Assembly (NCBI GenBank): GCA_937898535.1
Contig: CALDKP010000119.1
Location: 1 to 14,227, forward strand
Source: an uncultured Sphingomonadales bacterium
GTDB lineage: Bacteria; Pseudomonadota; Alphaproteobacteria; Sphingomonadales; Sphingomonadaceae
Direction: 5' to 3'
Length of the DNA stretch: 14,227 bases
Below the pieces are notes generated by a model. It made no database searches and was not told the DNA's origin. It worked only from the letters and a program-made list of their open reading frames with translations. Position numbers and translations under genes: made by a program. Below are positions 8,186 through 14,227 of this stretch, piece by piece (positions within the stretch are counted from its first letter, which is position 1; every line of letters starts with the position of its first letter).

Positions 8186-8302
8186 ACCGAAGCCCTGAGC
8201 CGTCGATGCGAAGCATCGGCGAAAAGTCGAAGGGCGTTGCACGATCGAGAGCCGCCCTTCGACGGACGCAATCGCAAAGCGATTGCTGCTCAGGGCTACG
8301 GT
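8186..8302. repeat. REP-like palindromic pair with apical hairpins upstream of ribF
   Basis: A 117-base inverted pair bounded by ACCGAAGCCCTGAGC (8186-8200) and GCTCAGGGCTACGGT (8288-8302). Each half is itself foldable: GCCCT...AGGGC stems, with GTCGAAGGGC at 8226-8235 and GCCCTTCGAC at 8254-8263. Unlike the copy in ileS, each half carries an extra hairpin at its apex: CGATGC-GAA-GCATCG (8204-8218) and GCAATCGC-AAA-GCGATTGC (8268-8286). The centre is a 19-base spacer ending GAGAGCCG. It fills almost the whole gap between the dipeptidase stop and ribF and ends nine bases before the ribF ATG. Confidence 0.9.
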
Positions 8303-8311
8303 GACATTGAT

Positions 8312-9247
8312 ATGACGATTCCACGCCTGTACGCCAGCCAACGAACGCCCGACGCATTGCGTGGCGGTGTCGTTGCCTTGGGCAATTTTGATGGCTTTCA
8401 TTTGGGGCATCAGGCCGTCGCTGGCGAAGCGATAAAACAGGCAAAGGCGGCGGGAAAGCCAGCGATTATCGCGACATTTGATCCGCACCCCGTCCGCTTT
8501 TTTGCGCCGGAATCGCCGTGGTTCCGCCTGACGACGCTCGATCAGCGCCAGCGCTTGTTTGAAGAAGCCGGTGCCGACGCGATGCTGGTGTTTGATTTCG
8601 ATGCAGAGCTTGCCGCGACCAGCGCTGAAGATTTCATCGTCACATTGCTGATGGAACGTTTGGGCATTTCGGCTGTGGTCACGGGCGAAGACTTTACCTT
8701 TGGGCATAAGCGCGGCGGCAATATTGACGTGATGCGCGACTTGGGCGGTGCGCATGGCCTGACATCGACCGCCATGGGGCCAGTGGTGGATGATGGCGGC
8801 GTGATATCGTCGAGCCGTATCCGCAATGCGCTCAAGGATGGCGATTGCGCCACGGCGACCGCCTTGCTTACCCGGCCATTTACGGTCGAGGGCATCGTGC
8901 AGCATGGCGATAAAAACGGGCGGCTATTGGGTTTCCCCACCGCCAATATCGACATGGGTCATTATTTGCGCCCGCGGTACGGCATTTATGCGGTGAAGGG
9001 GCGGTTGCCCGATGGACGGGTGCTGAATGGTGCCGCGAACCTTGGCATTCGCCCAACATTTGATCCGCCCAAGGAATTGCTTGAGCCGCATTTCTTCGAC
9101 TTTGCCGAAGACCTGTATGGGCAGAATATCGAAATCGAATTCCACGCCTTCATTCGCGGAGAGGCGAAGTTTGACAGTCTGGAGGCACTGATGGCGCAAA
9201 TGGCGAAGGATTGCGACGAAGCCCGCCGGATATTGAGCGCGCAATGA
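8312..9247 (+). CDS. ribF: Bifunctional riboflavin kinase / FAD synthetase
   Basis: Converts riboflavin to FMN and then to FAD in the cytoplasm. It has 311 residues. The N-terminal nucleotidyltransferase domain shows ALGNFDGFHLGHQ (HxGH-like), ATFDPHPVRFF, TGEDFTFGHKRGG and SSSRIRNAL. The C-terminal kinase domain has GRLLGFPTANI, YGIYAVKG and NLGIRPTF. Both domains are complete. The start at ATG 8312 is chosen because the family begins near there and everything upstream in frame is the palindromic repeat; a TTG start at 8237 would lie inside that repeat. The ribosome site is weak (GGTGA at 8300-8304) and partly supplied by the end of the repeat. The next gene overlaps by ATGA. Confidence 0.96.
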   Translation: MTIPRLYASQRTPDALRGGVVALGNFDGFHLGHQAVAGEAIKQAKAAGKPAIIATFDPHPVRFFAPESPWFRLTTLDQRQRLFEEAGADAMLVFDFDAELAATSAEDFIVTLLMERLGISAVVTGEDFTFGHKRGGNIDVMRDLGGAHGLTSTAMGPVVDDGGVISSSRIRNALKDGDCATATALLTRPFTVEGIVQHGDKNGRLLGFPTANIDMGHYLRPRYGIYAVKGRLPDGRVLNGAANLGIRPTFDPPKELLEPHFFDFAEDLYGQNIEIEFHAFIRGEAKFDSLEALMAQMAKDCDEARRILSAQ

Positions 9248-10095
9248 GATTCAACCGCCAACAATCGATCATCATATTGCTGATTACCGCATTGCTGATG
9301 GTCTTTACGCTGTTTCAGGCAAGCTGGCTTGCGGACAAACCCATAGGCAAACCAAAGCTGATCGCTGATCATGCAGCAGATCCCGTTCGCGACAATTCGG
9401 GCTGTGTCGCCAGCGCGAACAGCGGCTATGGTGGCGCTGCGGTTGGGCCCGATATTGCCGCGTTACAGGTTGCGGCGGGCAGCGGGGCCGATGCGATCCG
9501 CGTCACCACGCAAATGACGAACGGCGCGCTGAAAGTTGCGCCGCAGTTTGAAAGCGCATGTGCAGCCGACAATACGCGCGCACCGGCCCGTATAAAGGAT
9601 GCTGTGGCTGGCCTGACGAAGCCTGAACTGTTCTGGCAAGTACAGGGTGTGCCTGCCGCCAAGCAATTGCTAGCAAGCCTGCCGACACCGTCGATCGACG
9701 TTCCTGGCCAAAACATAGTGATCGGCGACGCGGACGCCGTTGCTTTCATCGAAAGCCTTCAGCCTGCGCACGCTGCATTCTCTGTCTCTGGCGCGCGGAA
9801 ATGCGCATCGGAATATCGCATGTCCGGCATGTGGGGCAGCGTTCCAGAGTCCTGCAAAAACCGCACGATGTTGCTGACTCTGGATGACATTGGCTATGGT
9901 CTGTGGGGCTGGCCCAACCGGTTTCTGGCGCGGATGAATGCCGCGAACGTGCGGCTGATCATCGCGGAAGATGTGGTCGATGGGCAGATTAAGGGCCTGA
10001 CCGACGTCACCCAATATGGCGACATTGCGAACAGCTATAATGGCTATATCTGGGTAGATAATATTGAAGAGCTTGGCCCCGCGCTGCGGCGGTAG
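9244..10095 (+). CDS. Membrane-anchored GDPD-fold protein lacking catalytic residues (putative)
   Basis: A 283-residue protein with one N-terminal membrane segment (about 8-24) and a periplasmic body with four cysteines (54, 106, 187, 204), which could form disulfides. Parts of the body align by eye with glycerophosphodiester phosphodiesterases: LIADHAADP against the IAHRG start, GADAIRVTTQMTNGALKV against GADGIELDVQLTKDGVPV, and a final NGYIWVDNIEELGPALRR against the family's ending. The residues GDPD needs are replaced: the HR pair is not present as such, ExD has become Arg86-x-Thr88, and the following His-Asp is Pro-Gln. A non-enzymatic role is therefore inferred. It overlaps ribF by ATGA, so translation is probably coupled. 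Homology is distant and the product may simply be called hypothetical. Confidence 0.6.
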   Translation: MRFNRQQSIIILLITALLMVFTLFQASWLADKPIGKPKLIADHAADPVRDNSGCVASANSGYGGAAVGPDIAALQVAAGSGADAIRVTTQMTNGALKVAPQFESACAADNTRAPARIKDAVAGLTKPELFWQVQGVPAAKQLLASLPTPSIDVPGQNIVIGDADAVAFIESLQPAHAAFSVSGARKCASEYRMSGMWGSVPESCKNRTMLLTLDDIGYGLWGWPNRFLARMNAANVRLIIAEDVVDGQIKGLTDVTQYGDIANSYNGYIWVDNIEELGPALRR

Positions 10096-10173
10096 ATTGG
10101 GTGCACGTGGGGGCGCAGTGGGCGGATGTTGTGTCTTCCCTCAGCGCGCTCTGCGCCTCGTCCCAAACCATCT

Positions 10174-10186
10174 CCGCATAATGCGG
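10174..10186. other. Short perfect palindrome in the gap before ileS
   Basis: CCGCATAATGCGG has two perfect 6-base arms around a central A, 64 bases before the ileS start, in the 155-base gap. It could be an operator or a chance palindrome; no promoter elements around it are convincing. Nothing else in this gap could be identified. Confidence 0.3.
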
Positions 10187-10250
10187 CGCATGTAACAGCG
10201 CGGATACAGGCTTTATTTGCAGCGCCATATCCTTTAGGCACCCGCACAAC

Positions 10251-13073
10251 ATGACTGACCCTATCGACTATCGCGACACCGTTTTCCTGCCGAAAACAGA
10301 TTTCCCTATGAAGGCCGGCCTTCCGCAGAAGGAGCCGGGCATTCTGGCGCGTTGGCAGGCGCAGGATTTTTATGCGGAGCTGCGCAATCGCCGTCGTGGG
10401 CGTGAGAAGTTCATTCTGCATGATGGCCCGCCTTATGCGAATGGCGACATGCATATCGGCCATGCGCTCAACCATATCCTGAAGGACATGGTCGTCCGCA
10501 CGCAGACATTGTTGGGCAAAGACGCGCCTTATGTGCCCGGTTGGGATTGCCACGGCCTGCCCATCGAGTGGAAGGTCGAAGAGCAATATCGCAAGAAAAA
10601 GCTCAACAAGGACGAAGTTTCCGCCGTCGAGTTCCGCGCGGAATGCCGCGCCTATGCGCAGCATTGGGTGGACACGCAGCGCGAACAACTCAAGCGGCTG
10701 GGCATCAATGCCGATTGGGACAATCCCTATCTGACGATGGATTTCCAGGCCGAGGCGACAATTGTTTCGGAGCTGCTGAAATTTGCCGAAAGCGGCCAGC
10801 TGTATCGCGGTGCAAAGCCCGTCATGTGGTCGCCGGTGGAAAAGACCGCCTTGGCCGAAGCTGAAGTCGAATATGAGGACATCGTATCGACGCAGATCGA
10901 TGTGGCGTTCGAGATTGTCGACGCGCCGAACGAGCCTTCTTTAGTTGGCGCGTTTGCGGTGATCTGGACGACAACACCTTGGACCATTCCGGTCAATCAG
11001 GCCTTGGCTTACGGGCCAGAGGTTGAATATGTCATTTCTGAGGTTGCTGGCCGCCGCTACATCTATGCCCTTGATCTTGAGCGTGCATTCTTGTCTCGAC
11101 TAGGCGTCGAGTCTGTTGATCGGGGCCATGGAACGCTTAAGGCTGGGGCGCTTGCTGATGCCACCGTCCGTCACCCGATGCACGAACTCGGCGGCTTTTT
11201 TGCGAAGCCACGCCCCATGCTCGCGGGCGATTTCGTCACCACCGACAGCGGTACTGGCCTTGTCCATATGGCGCCCGATCATGGCGAGGATGACTTTGAC
11301 CTGTGCAAGGCCAATGGCATTGAACCGGTGTTCGCGGTTGAAGGCGACGGCAAATACCGCGCCGATTGGCTTTGGCTGGGCGGTGAAGGCAGCGTCATCA
11401 ACCCCAAATTCAACGCGCCTGATGGCCCCATCTGCGCTGCGTTGCACGCGGCTGGCGGGTTGCTCGCGGCGTCGGCGGATTACAAGCACAGCTATCCGCA
11501 TAGCTGGCGGTCAAAGGCGAAGGTCATCTATCGCTGCACCCCGCAATGGTTCGTGCCGATGGATAAGCCGCTCGACCTAAACCGTAGTGCTGAGCTTGTC
11601 GAAGCACGCGTATCGGACGAGAGCCGCCCTTCGACAGGCTCAGGGCTTCGGTCTTTGAGAGAAACCGCCATGCAGGCCATCGCCAACACCCGCTGGGTTC
11701 CGGAAAAGGGCCAGAACCGCATTACCGCGATGGTCGAAGGCCGCCCCGACTGGGTGCTGTCCCGCCAGCGCGCATGGGGTGTGCCGATCACGCTTTTTGT
11801 GGATCGCAAGTCCGGCCAATATCTCTGCGACGCGGACGTGAACGCACGCATCATCGCGGGCATTCGCGCACATGGCGTTGATGGCTGGAGCGACGAACGC
11901 GCACAGGAATATCTGGGCAGCGACTATGCGCTTGCCGATTATGAACGCGTTACGGACATTCTCGACGTCTGGTTCGATTCAGGTTGCACGCATGCTTTTG
12001 TCCTTGAAAGCGGACGCTGGCCTGACCTGCAATGGCCTGCCGACCTCTATCTTGAAGGCAGCGACCAGCATCGCGGCTGGTTCCAGTCAAGCCTGCTGCA
12101 AAGCTGCGGCACGCGGGGCCGCGCGCCTTATAACGCGGTGCTGACCCACGGCTTTACGATGGATCAAAAGGGCATGAAAATGTCCAAGTCGCTGGGCAAC
12201 ACGATCAACCCCCTCGACCTGATGCGCGACAACGGCGCCGACATCCTGCGGCTGTGGGCGTTGACCGTGGACTTCACCGAGGACCACCGGATCGGCAAGG
12301 AAATCCTGCAAGGCGTTTCCGACCAATATCGCAAATTGCGCAACACCTTCCGCTATCTATTGGGCGCGCTCGACGGGTTCACCGACGCGGAAAAGGTCGC
12401 AGTCGCCGATATGCCCGAGCTGGAGCGTTATATGCTCCATCTGCTCGCGGATATGGACGCGAAGTTGAAGACGGCGGTCAATGATTTTGACTTCAACACT
12501 TATGTCCGTTTGCTGACCGAGTTTTGCAACGAAGACCTGTCGGCATTCTTCTTCGATATCCGCAAGGATTGCCTCTATTGCGACGCGCCGACCGATTCAA
12601 AGCGTATGGCGTATCGCACCGTGCTCGACACCTTGTTCCACGCACTGGTGCGCTATGCCGCGCCGGTGTTGGTCTTCACCAGCGAAGAGGTGTGGCAGAC
12701 GCGCTTCCCGGACGCGGACAGCGTGCATTTTTCCGATTGGCCGGAAGTTCCCGCCGTTCTTAACGCCGCCTTGGCTGAAAAATGGTCGAGCATCCGTGCG
12801 GCGCGTATGGTCGCAACGGAACAAATCGAACCCATGCGCCGTGAGAAGATTGTCGGTTCCAGTCTTGAGGTGGAATATACCCACAGCGGAGCGTTCGGCG
12901 ATGTAGATCTCGCCGAAATATTCATCGTCTCGGCTGTCCATCTGGGCGACAGCACTGGCGCAGTCAAAACCACCAACCACAAATGCGGTCGTTGCTGGCG
13001 GCATCTTCCCGAGGTTGTGGATGACGGCGCGTTGTGCGACAGATGCGATACTGTTGTGAACGGAAACGCATGA
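10251..13073 (+). CDS. ileS: Isoleucyl-tRNA synthetase with an in-frame repeat-derived insertion
   Basis: Charges tRNA-Ile with isoleucine; cytoplasmic class I enzyme of 940 residues. The N-terminus has FLPKTDFPMKAGLPQKEP, HIGH is exact at residues 68-71 (PYANGDMHIGHALN), and the editing domain includes WTTTPWTIPVNQAL and the GTGLVHMAPDHGEDD stretch. KMSKS is at 643-647. The C-terminal zinc site has Cys912/Cys915 (CGRC) and Cys929/Cys932 (CDRC). Between WFVPMDKPL and LRETAMQAI, residues about 444-468 (SAELVEAR, SRPSTGSG) are encoded by a 72-base palindromic element (11581-11652) that keeps the frame. E. coli IleRS has only a short surface loop here. All catalytic motifs are intact and this appears to be the housekeeping enzyme, so the insertion is presumably tolerated. 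lspA overlaps the end by ATGA. Confidence 0.97.
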   Translation: MTDPIDYRDTVFLPKTDFPMKAGLPQKEPGILARWQAQDFYAELRNRRRGREKFILHDGPPYANGDMHIGHALNHILKDMVVRTQTLLGKDAPYVPGWDCHGLPIEWKVEEQYRKKKLNKDEVSAVEFRAECRAYAQHWVDTQREQLKRLGINADWDNPYLTMDFQAEATIVSELLKFAESGQLYRGAKPVMWSPVEKTALAEAEVEYEDIVSTQIDVAFEIVDAPNEPSLVGAFAVIWTTTPWTIPVNQALAYGPEVEYVISEVAGRRYIYALDLERAFLSRLGVESVDRGHGTLKAGALADATVRHPMHELGGFFAKPRPMLAGDFVTTDSGTGLVHMAPDHGEDDFDLCKANGIEPVFAVEGDGKYRADWLWLGGEGSVINPKFNAPDGPICAALHAAGGLLAASADYKHSYPHSWRSKAKVIYRCTPQWFVPMDKPLDLNRSAELVEARVSDESRPSTGSGLRSLRETAMQAIANTRWVPEKGQNRITAMVEGRPDWVLSRQRAWGVPITLFVDRKSGQYLCDADVNARIIAGIRAHGVDGWSDERAQEYLGSDYALADYERVTDILDVWFDSGCTHAFVLESGRWPDLQWPADLYLEGSDQHRGWFQSSLLQSCGTRGRAPYNAVLTHGFTMDQKGMKMSKSLGNTINPLDLMRDNGADILRLWALTVDFTEDHRIGKEILQGVSDQYRKLRNTFRYLLGALDGFTDAEKVAVADMPELERYMLHLLADMDAKLKTAVNDFDFNTYVRLLTEFCNEDLSAFFFDIRKDCLYCDAPTDSKRMAYRTVLDTLFHALVRYAAPVLVFTSEEVWQTRFPDADSVHFSDWPEVPAVLNAALAEKWSSIRAARMVATEQIEPMRREKIVGSSLEVEYTHSGAFGDVDLAEIFIVSAVHLGDSTGAVKTTNHKCGRCWRHLPEVVDDGALCDRCDTVVNGNA
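11581..11652. repeat. REP-like palindromic pair inside ileS
   Basis: A 72-base inverted pair. The left half is ACCGTAGTGCTGAGC...GTCGAAGCAC (11581-11607); the right half, read on the minus strand, is ACCGAAGCCCTGAGC...GTCGAAGGG (11652 to 11627). The spacer of 19 bases (11608-11626) ends GAGAGCCG, as in the copy before ribF. The length is a multiple of three and no stop occurs in the ileS frame. Each half begins with G(T/A)AG before the stem, reminiscent of the conserved tetranucleotide of REP sequences. Confidence 0.92.
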
Positions 13074-13618
13074 ACCCCAATCCTAAATTCCGCCTTCAGG
13101 GCATCATGCTGGCAAGCCTTGTGTTCATCGGTGACCAGATCGTGAAATATGCGATGCTTGGCCCGCTTCAGTTGCAAAGCCGCGGTGTCATTCACATCAT
13201 TTCGTTTTTCGACCTGCGCTATGCCGAAAATCGCGGCGTTTCGATGAGCTTTCTGACCGCCGATAGCGATGGTGAACGCTGGGCGTTGGTGGCGCTGACA
13301 ACAGTGATTGCCGCGGGTGTCGCGGTGTGGATGTGGCGCGAGAAACTGCGCGGTGATGTGCTCGCGTTATCGCTCGTTTTGGGCGGCGCGCTTGGCAATA
13401 TCGTGGACCGCGTACGCTATGGCTATGTCGTCGACTATGCCGATTTGCACATTGGCGCCTTCCGGCCTTTTTACATATTCAACCTTGCCGATGCCTGCAT
13501 CAGCATGGGCGTGCTGATATTGCTTGCCCGCGCCTTCCTGATAAGCGACAAGCAAACCGGTGACGGGGCTGACGTTCAGCAACCCGAAAGCAGCGCTGAC
13601 ATAGTGGAGAAATCATGA
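13070..13618 (+). CDS. lspA: Lipoprotein signal peptidase (signal peptidase II)
   Basis: Inner-membrane aspartyl protease that removes the signal peptide from diacylated prolipoproteins. The 182-residue protein has four hydrophobic segments (about 11-30, 70-88, 96-112, 134-156). Conserved motifs are GDQIVKY (Asp22), YAENRGVSMSF (Asn54), GGALGNIVDR (Asn110, Asp113), and the catalytic pair Asp122 in VVDYADLH and Asp141 in FNLADACI. The ATG overlaps the ileS stop as ATGA; the upstream in-frame start at 13034 lies in ileS. The ileS-lspA order is conserved widely in bacteria. The C-terminal 25 residues are a polar tail. The following two genes encode lipoproteins, substrates of this enzyme. Confidence 0.97.
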   Translation: MNPNPKFRLQGIMLASLVFIGDQIVKYAMLGPLQLQSRGVIHIISFFDLRYAENRGVSMSFLTADSDGERWALVALTTVIAAGVAVWMWREKLRGDVLALSLVLGGALGNIVDRVRYGYVVDYADLHIGAFRPFYIFNLADACISMGVLILLARAFLISDKQTGDGADVQQPESSADIVEKS

Positions 13619-13878
13619 AGCGGATCAATATGTTTGCAGCGGCGTCAGTTGCTTTGCTCGCGCTTTCGGGCTGCGGCACCACCAGCGTGTTTGATCGTGA
13701 CCGGCCAGATGAATTTGCCGTAAGCCGGTCAAAGCCGCTTCAGGTTCCAACCGAATTTGCTTTGCCCGCGCCGACACCCGATGCGCCGCGCCCGCAAGAA
13801 GACGATACGAAGCAACAGGTTTTGGACGCCATGTTCGGTAGCGCAGCGCCTGCGCCCCGTCCGCAATCTGCCCAGTAA
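13615..13878 (+). CDS. Small DUF3035 (BamF-like) lipoprotein, first of a tandem pair
   Basis: Predicted lipoprotein of 87 residues. The signal peptide has lipobox LSGC, giving a mature start at Cys20. The mature part has RPDEFAVSRSKPLQVPTEFALP, typical of DUF3035, the family that includes the alphaproteobacterial outer-membrane assembly subunit BamF (described in Caulobacter). QQVLDAMFG follows and the protein then ends after a short Pro/Ala tail. Family members as I recall them continue for about 40 more residues, so the C-terminal part seems absent. The ATG overlaps the lspA stop (ATGA), so translation is coupled. A role at the outer membrane is inferred from the family. Confidence 0.8.
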   Translation: MKRINMFAAASVALLALSGCGTTSVFDRDRPDEFAVSRSKPLQVPTEFALPAPTPDAPRPQEDDTKQQVLDAMFGSAAPAPRPQSAQ

Positions 13879-13890
13879 ATGGATATGCAT

Positions 13891-14227
13891 ATGAAAACGA
13901 AATCAGCCCTACTCGCTATGGCGATCGCGACCCTGCCATTGTTGTCGGGTTGTTCCTCGGCGGGCAAAGAAGCAGCGCCATCCATTGGCCGCGCTGCGCC
14001 TTTGGTGGTTCCACCCGATTTCGCGCTGGAGCCAACTGCGGCAACGGCAATCCGTCCGGCCGACGGTGGTCAGGAACAGGTTTTGGACGCTTTGTTTGGC
14101 GGCATCGCGCCACGTTCCGCCGCTGAACGCGCGATCTCAACGTCTTCGGGCAATGCCGAAATGGGCATTCGTTCTTCGGTTGGTGATCCGCAGACCAATA
14201 CGGTCAACAAGGGCAGCATCACCCGCG
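13891..14227 (+). CDS. DUF3035 (BamF-like) lipoprotein, second of a tandem pair, cut by window edge
   Basis: At least 112 residues with no stop before the right edge. The signal peptide MKTKSALLAMAIATLPLLSGC has lipobox LSGC (Cys21). The mature part has APLVVPPDFALEP and QEQVLDALFGG, matching the first copy's PLQVPTEFALP and QQVLDAMFG. It lacks the RPDEFAV stretch of the first copy but goes on into MGIRSSVGDPQTNTVNKGS, a C-terminal pattern I associate with full-length DUF3035 proteins. Three in-frame ATGs occur at 13879, 13885 and 13891; the last is chosen because it fits the signal peptide and has GGA (13881-13883) seven bases upstream. Both copies share AACAGGTTTTGGACGC exactly (13814-13829 and 14075-14090). 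Confidence 0.75.
   Translation, partial: MKTKSALLAMAIATLPLLSGCSSAGKEAAPSIGRAAPLVVPPDFALEPTAATAIRPADGGQEQVLDALFGGIAPRSAAERAISTSSGNAEMGIRSSVGDPQTNTVNKGSITR

Noticed and set aside
8237..8311. A longer ribF reading from TTG 8237
   Set aside because: The added 25 residues are encoded by the palindromic repeat and resemble no RibF N-terminus; ATG 8312 gives a normal start.
7400..8905. Long minus-strand open frame opposite the dipeptidase and ribF
   Set aside because: It crosses two well-identified genes and the repeat, has no recognisable domain, and is an expected shadow of GC-rich codon use.
10136..10252. Minus-strand reading in the gap before ileS (MALQIKPVSALLHAPHYAEM...) that looks faintly protein-like
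   Set aside because: It runs into the preceding gene on the opposite strand, becomes Cys/Thr-rich without pattern, has no recognisable family and no ribosome site. It could be a remnant, but the sequence alone does not support a gene.
11093..11110. CTCGAC/GTCGAG hairpin in the editing-domain part of ileS
   Set aside because: Only a 6-base stem without the conserved ends of the repeat family; likely chance.

Overview
The window is a compact, GC-rich (roughly 60% by eye) bacterial chromosome segment with housekeeping gene content. Protein sequences (a cysteine-free 41-residue L36, short gpmA, DUF3035/BamF-type lipoproteins, IleRS N-terminus) and the style of its dispersed palindromes point to an alphaproteobacterium, most likely Sphingomonadales (Sphingomonas/Sphingopyxis/Sphingorhabdus-like). 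I saw no phage, plasmid, transposase, CRISPR or tRNA/rRNA genes. No gene-free stretch exceeds about 170 bases.

Layout. Positions 1-1663 lie on the minus strand: sucC (cut by the left edge), a HAD hydrolase, and rpmJ, which has a good intrinsic terminator and a candidate promoter. From 1817 onward all genes are on the plus strand. They are: a DUF4136 lipoprotein, an M14 cytosolic-carboxypeptidase-like enzyme and a GNAT acetyltransferase (small spacings, probably one unit); gpmA; then purE-purK-folA followed by a membrane-anchored M19 dipeptidase. Next come ribF and, overlapping it by ATGA, a GDPD-fold protein that has lost its catalytic residues. The last group is ileS-lspA-DUF3035-DUF3035, with ATGA overlaps between the first three genes; the final gene is cut by the right edge.

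How they fit together. purE and purK are consecutive steps of purine synthesis, folA recycles the folate that purine and thymidylate synthesis consume, and ribF makes FMN/FAD. lspA matures lipoproteins and sits directly before two small lipoproteins that would be its substrates and resemble the alphaproteobacterial outer-membrane assembly subunit BamF.

Most notable observations. (1) A 72-base REP-like palindromic pair sits in frame inside ileS and adds about 24 residues to isoleucyl-tRNA synthetase. (2) A second, 117-base member of the same family lies between the dipeptidase gene and ribF, with the same 19-base spacer length and the same ends but with an extra hairpin at the apex of each half. 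(3) The two DUF3035 lipoproteins look like tandem duplicates that have lost opposite ends of the family's usual sequence. (4) The protein after ribF appears to be an extracytoplasmic pseudo-GDPD. I did not find a large undescribed multi-gene system; the repeat family entering coding sequence is the most original signal.
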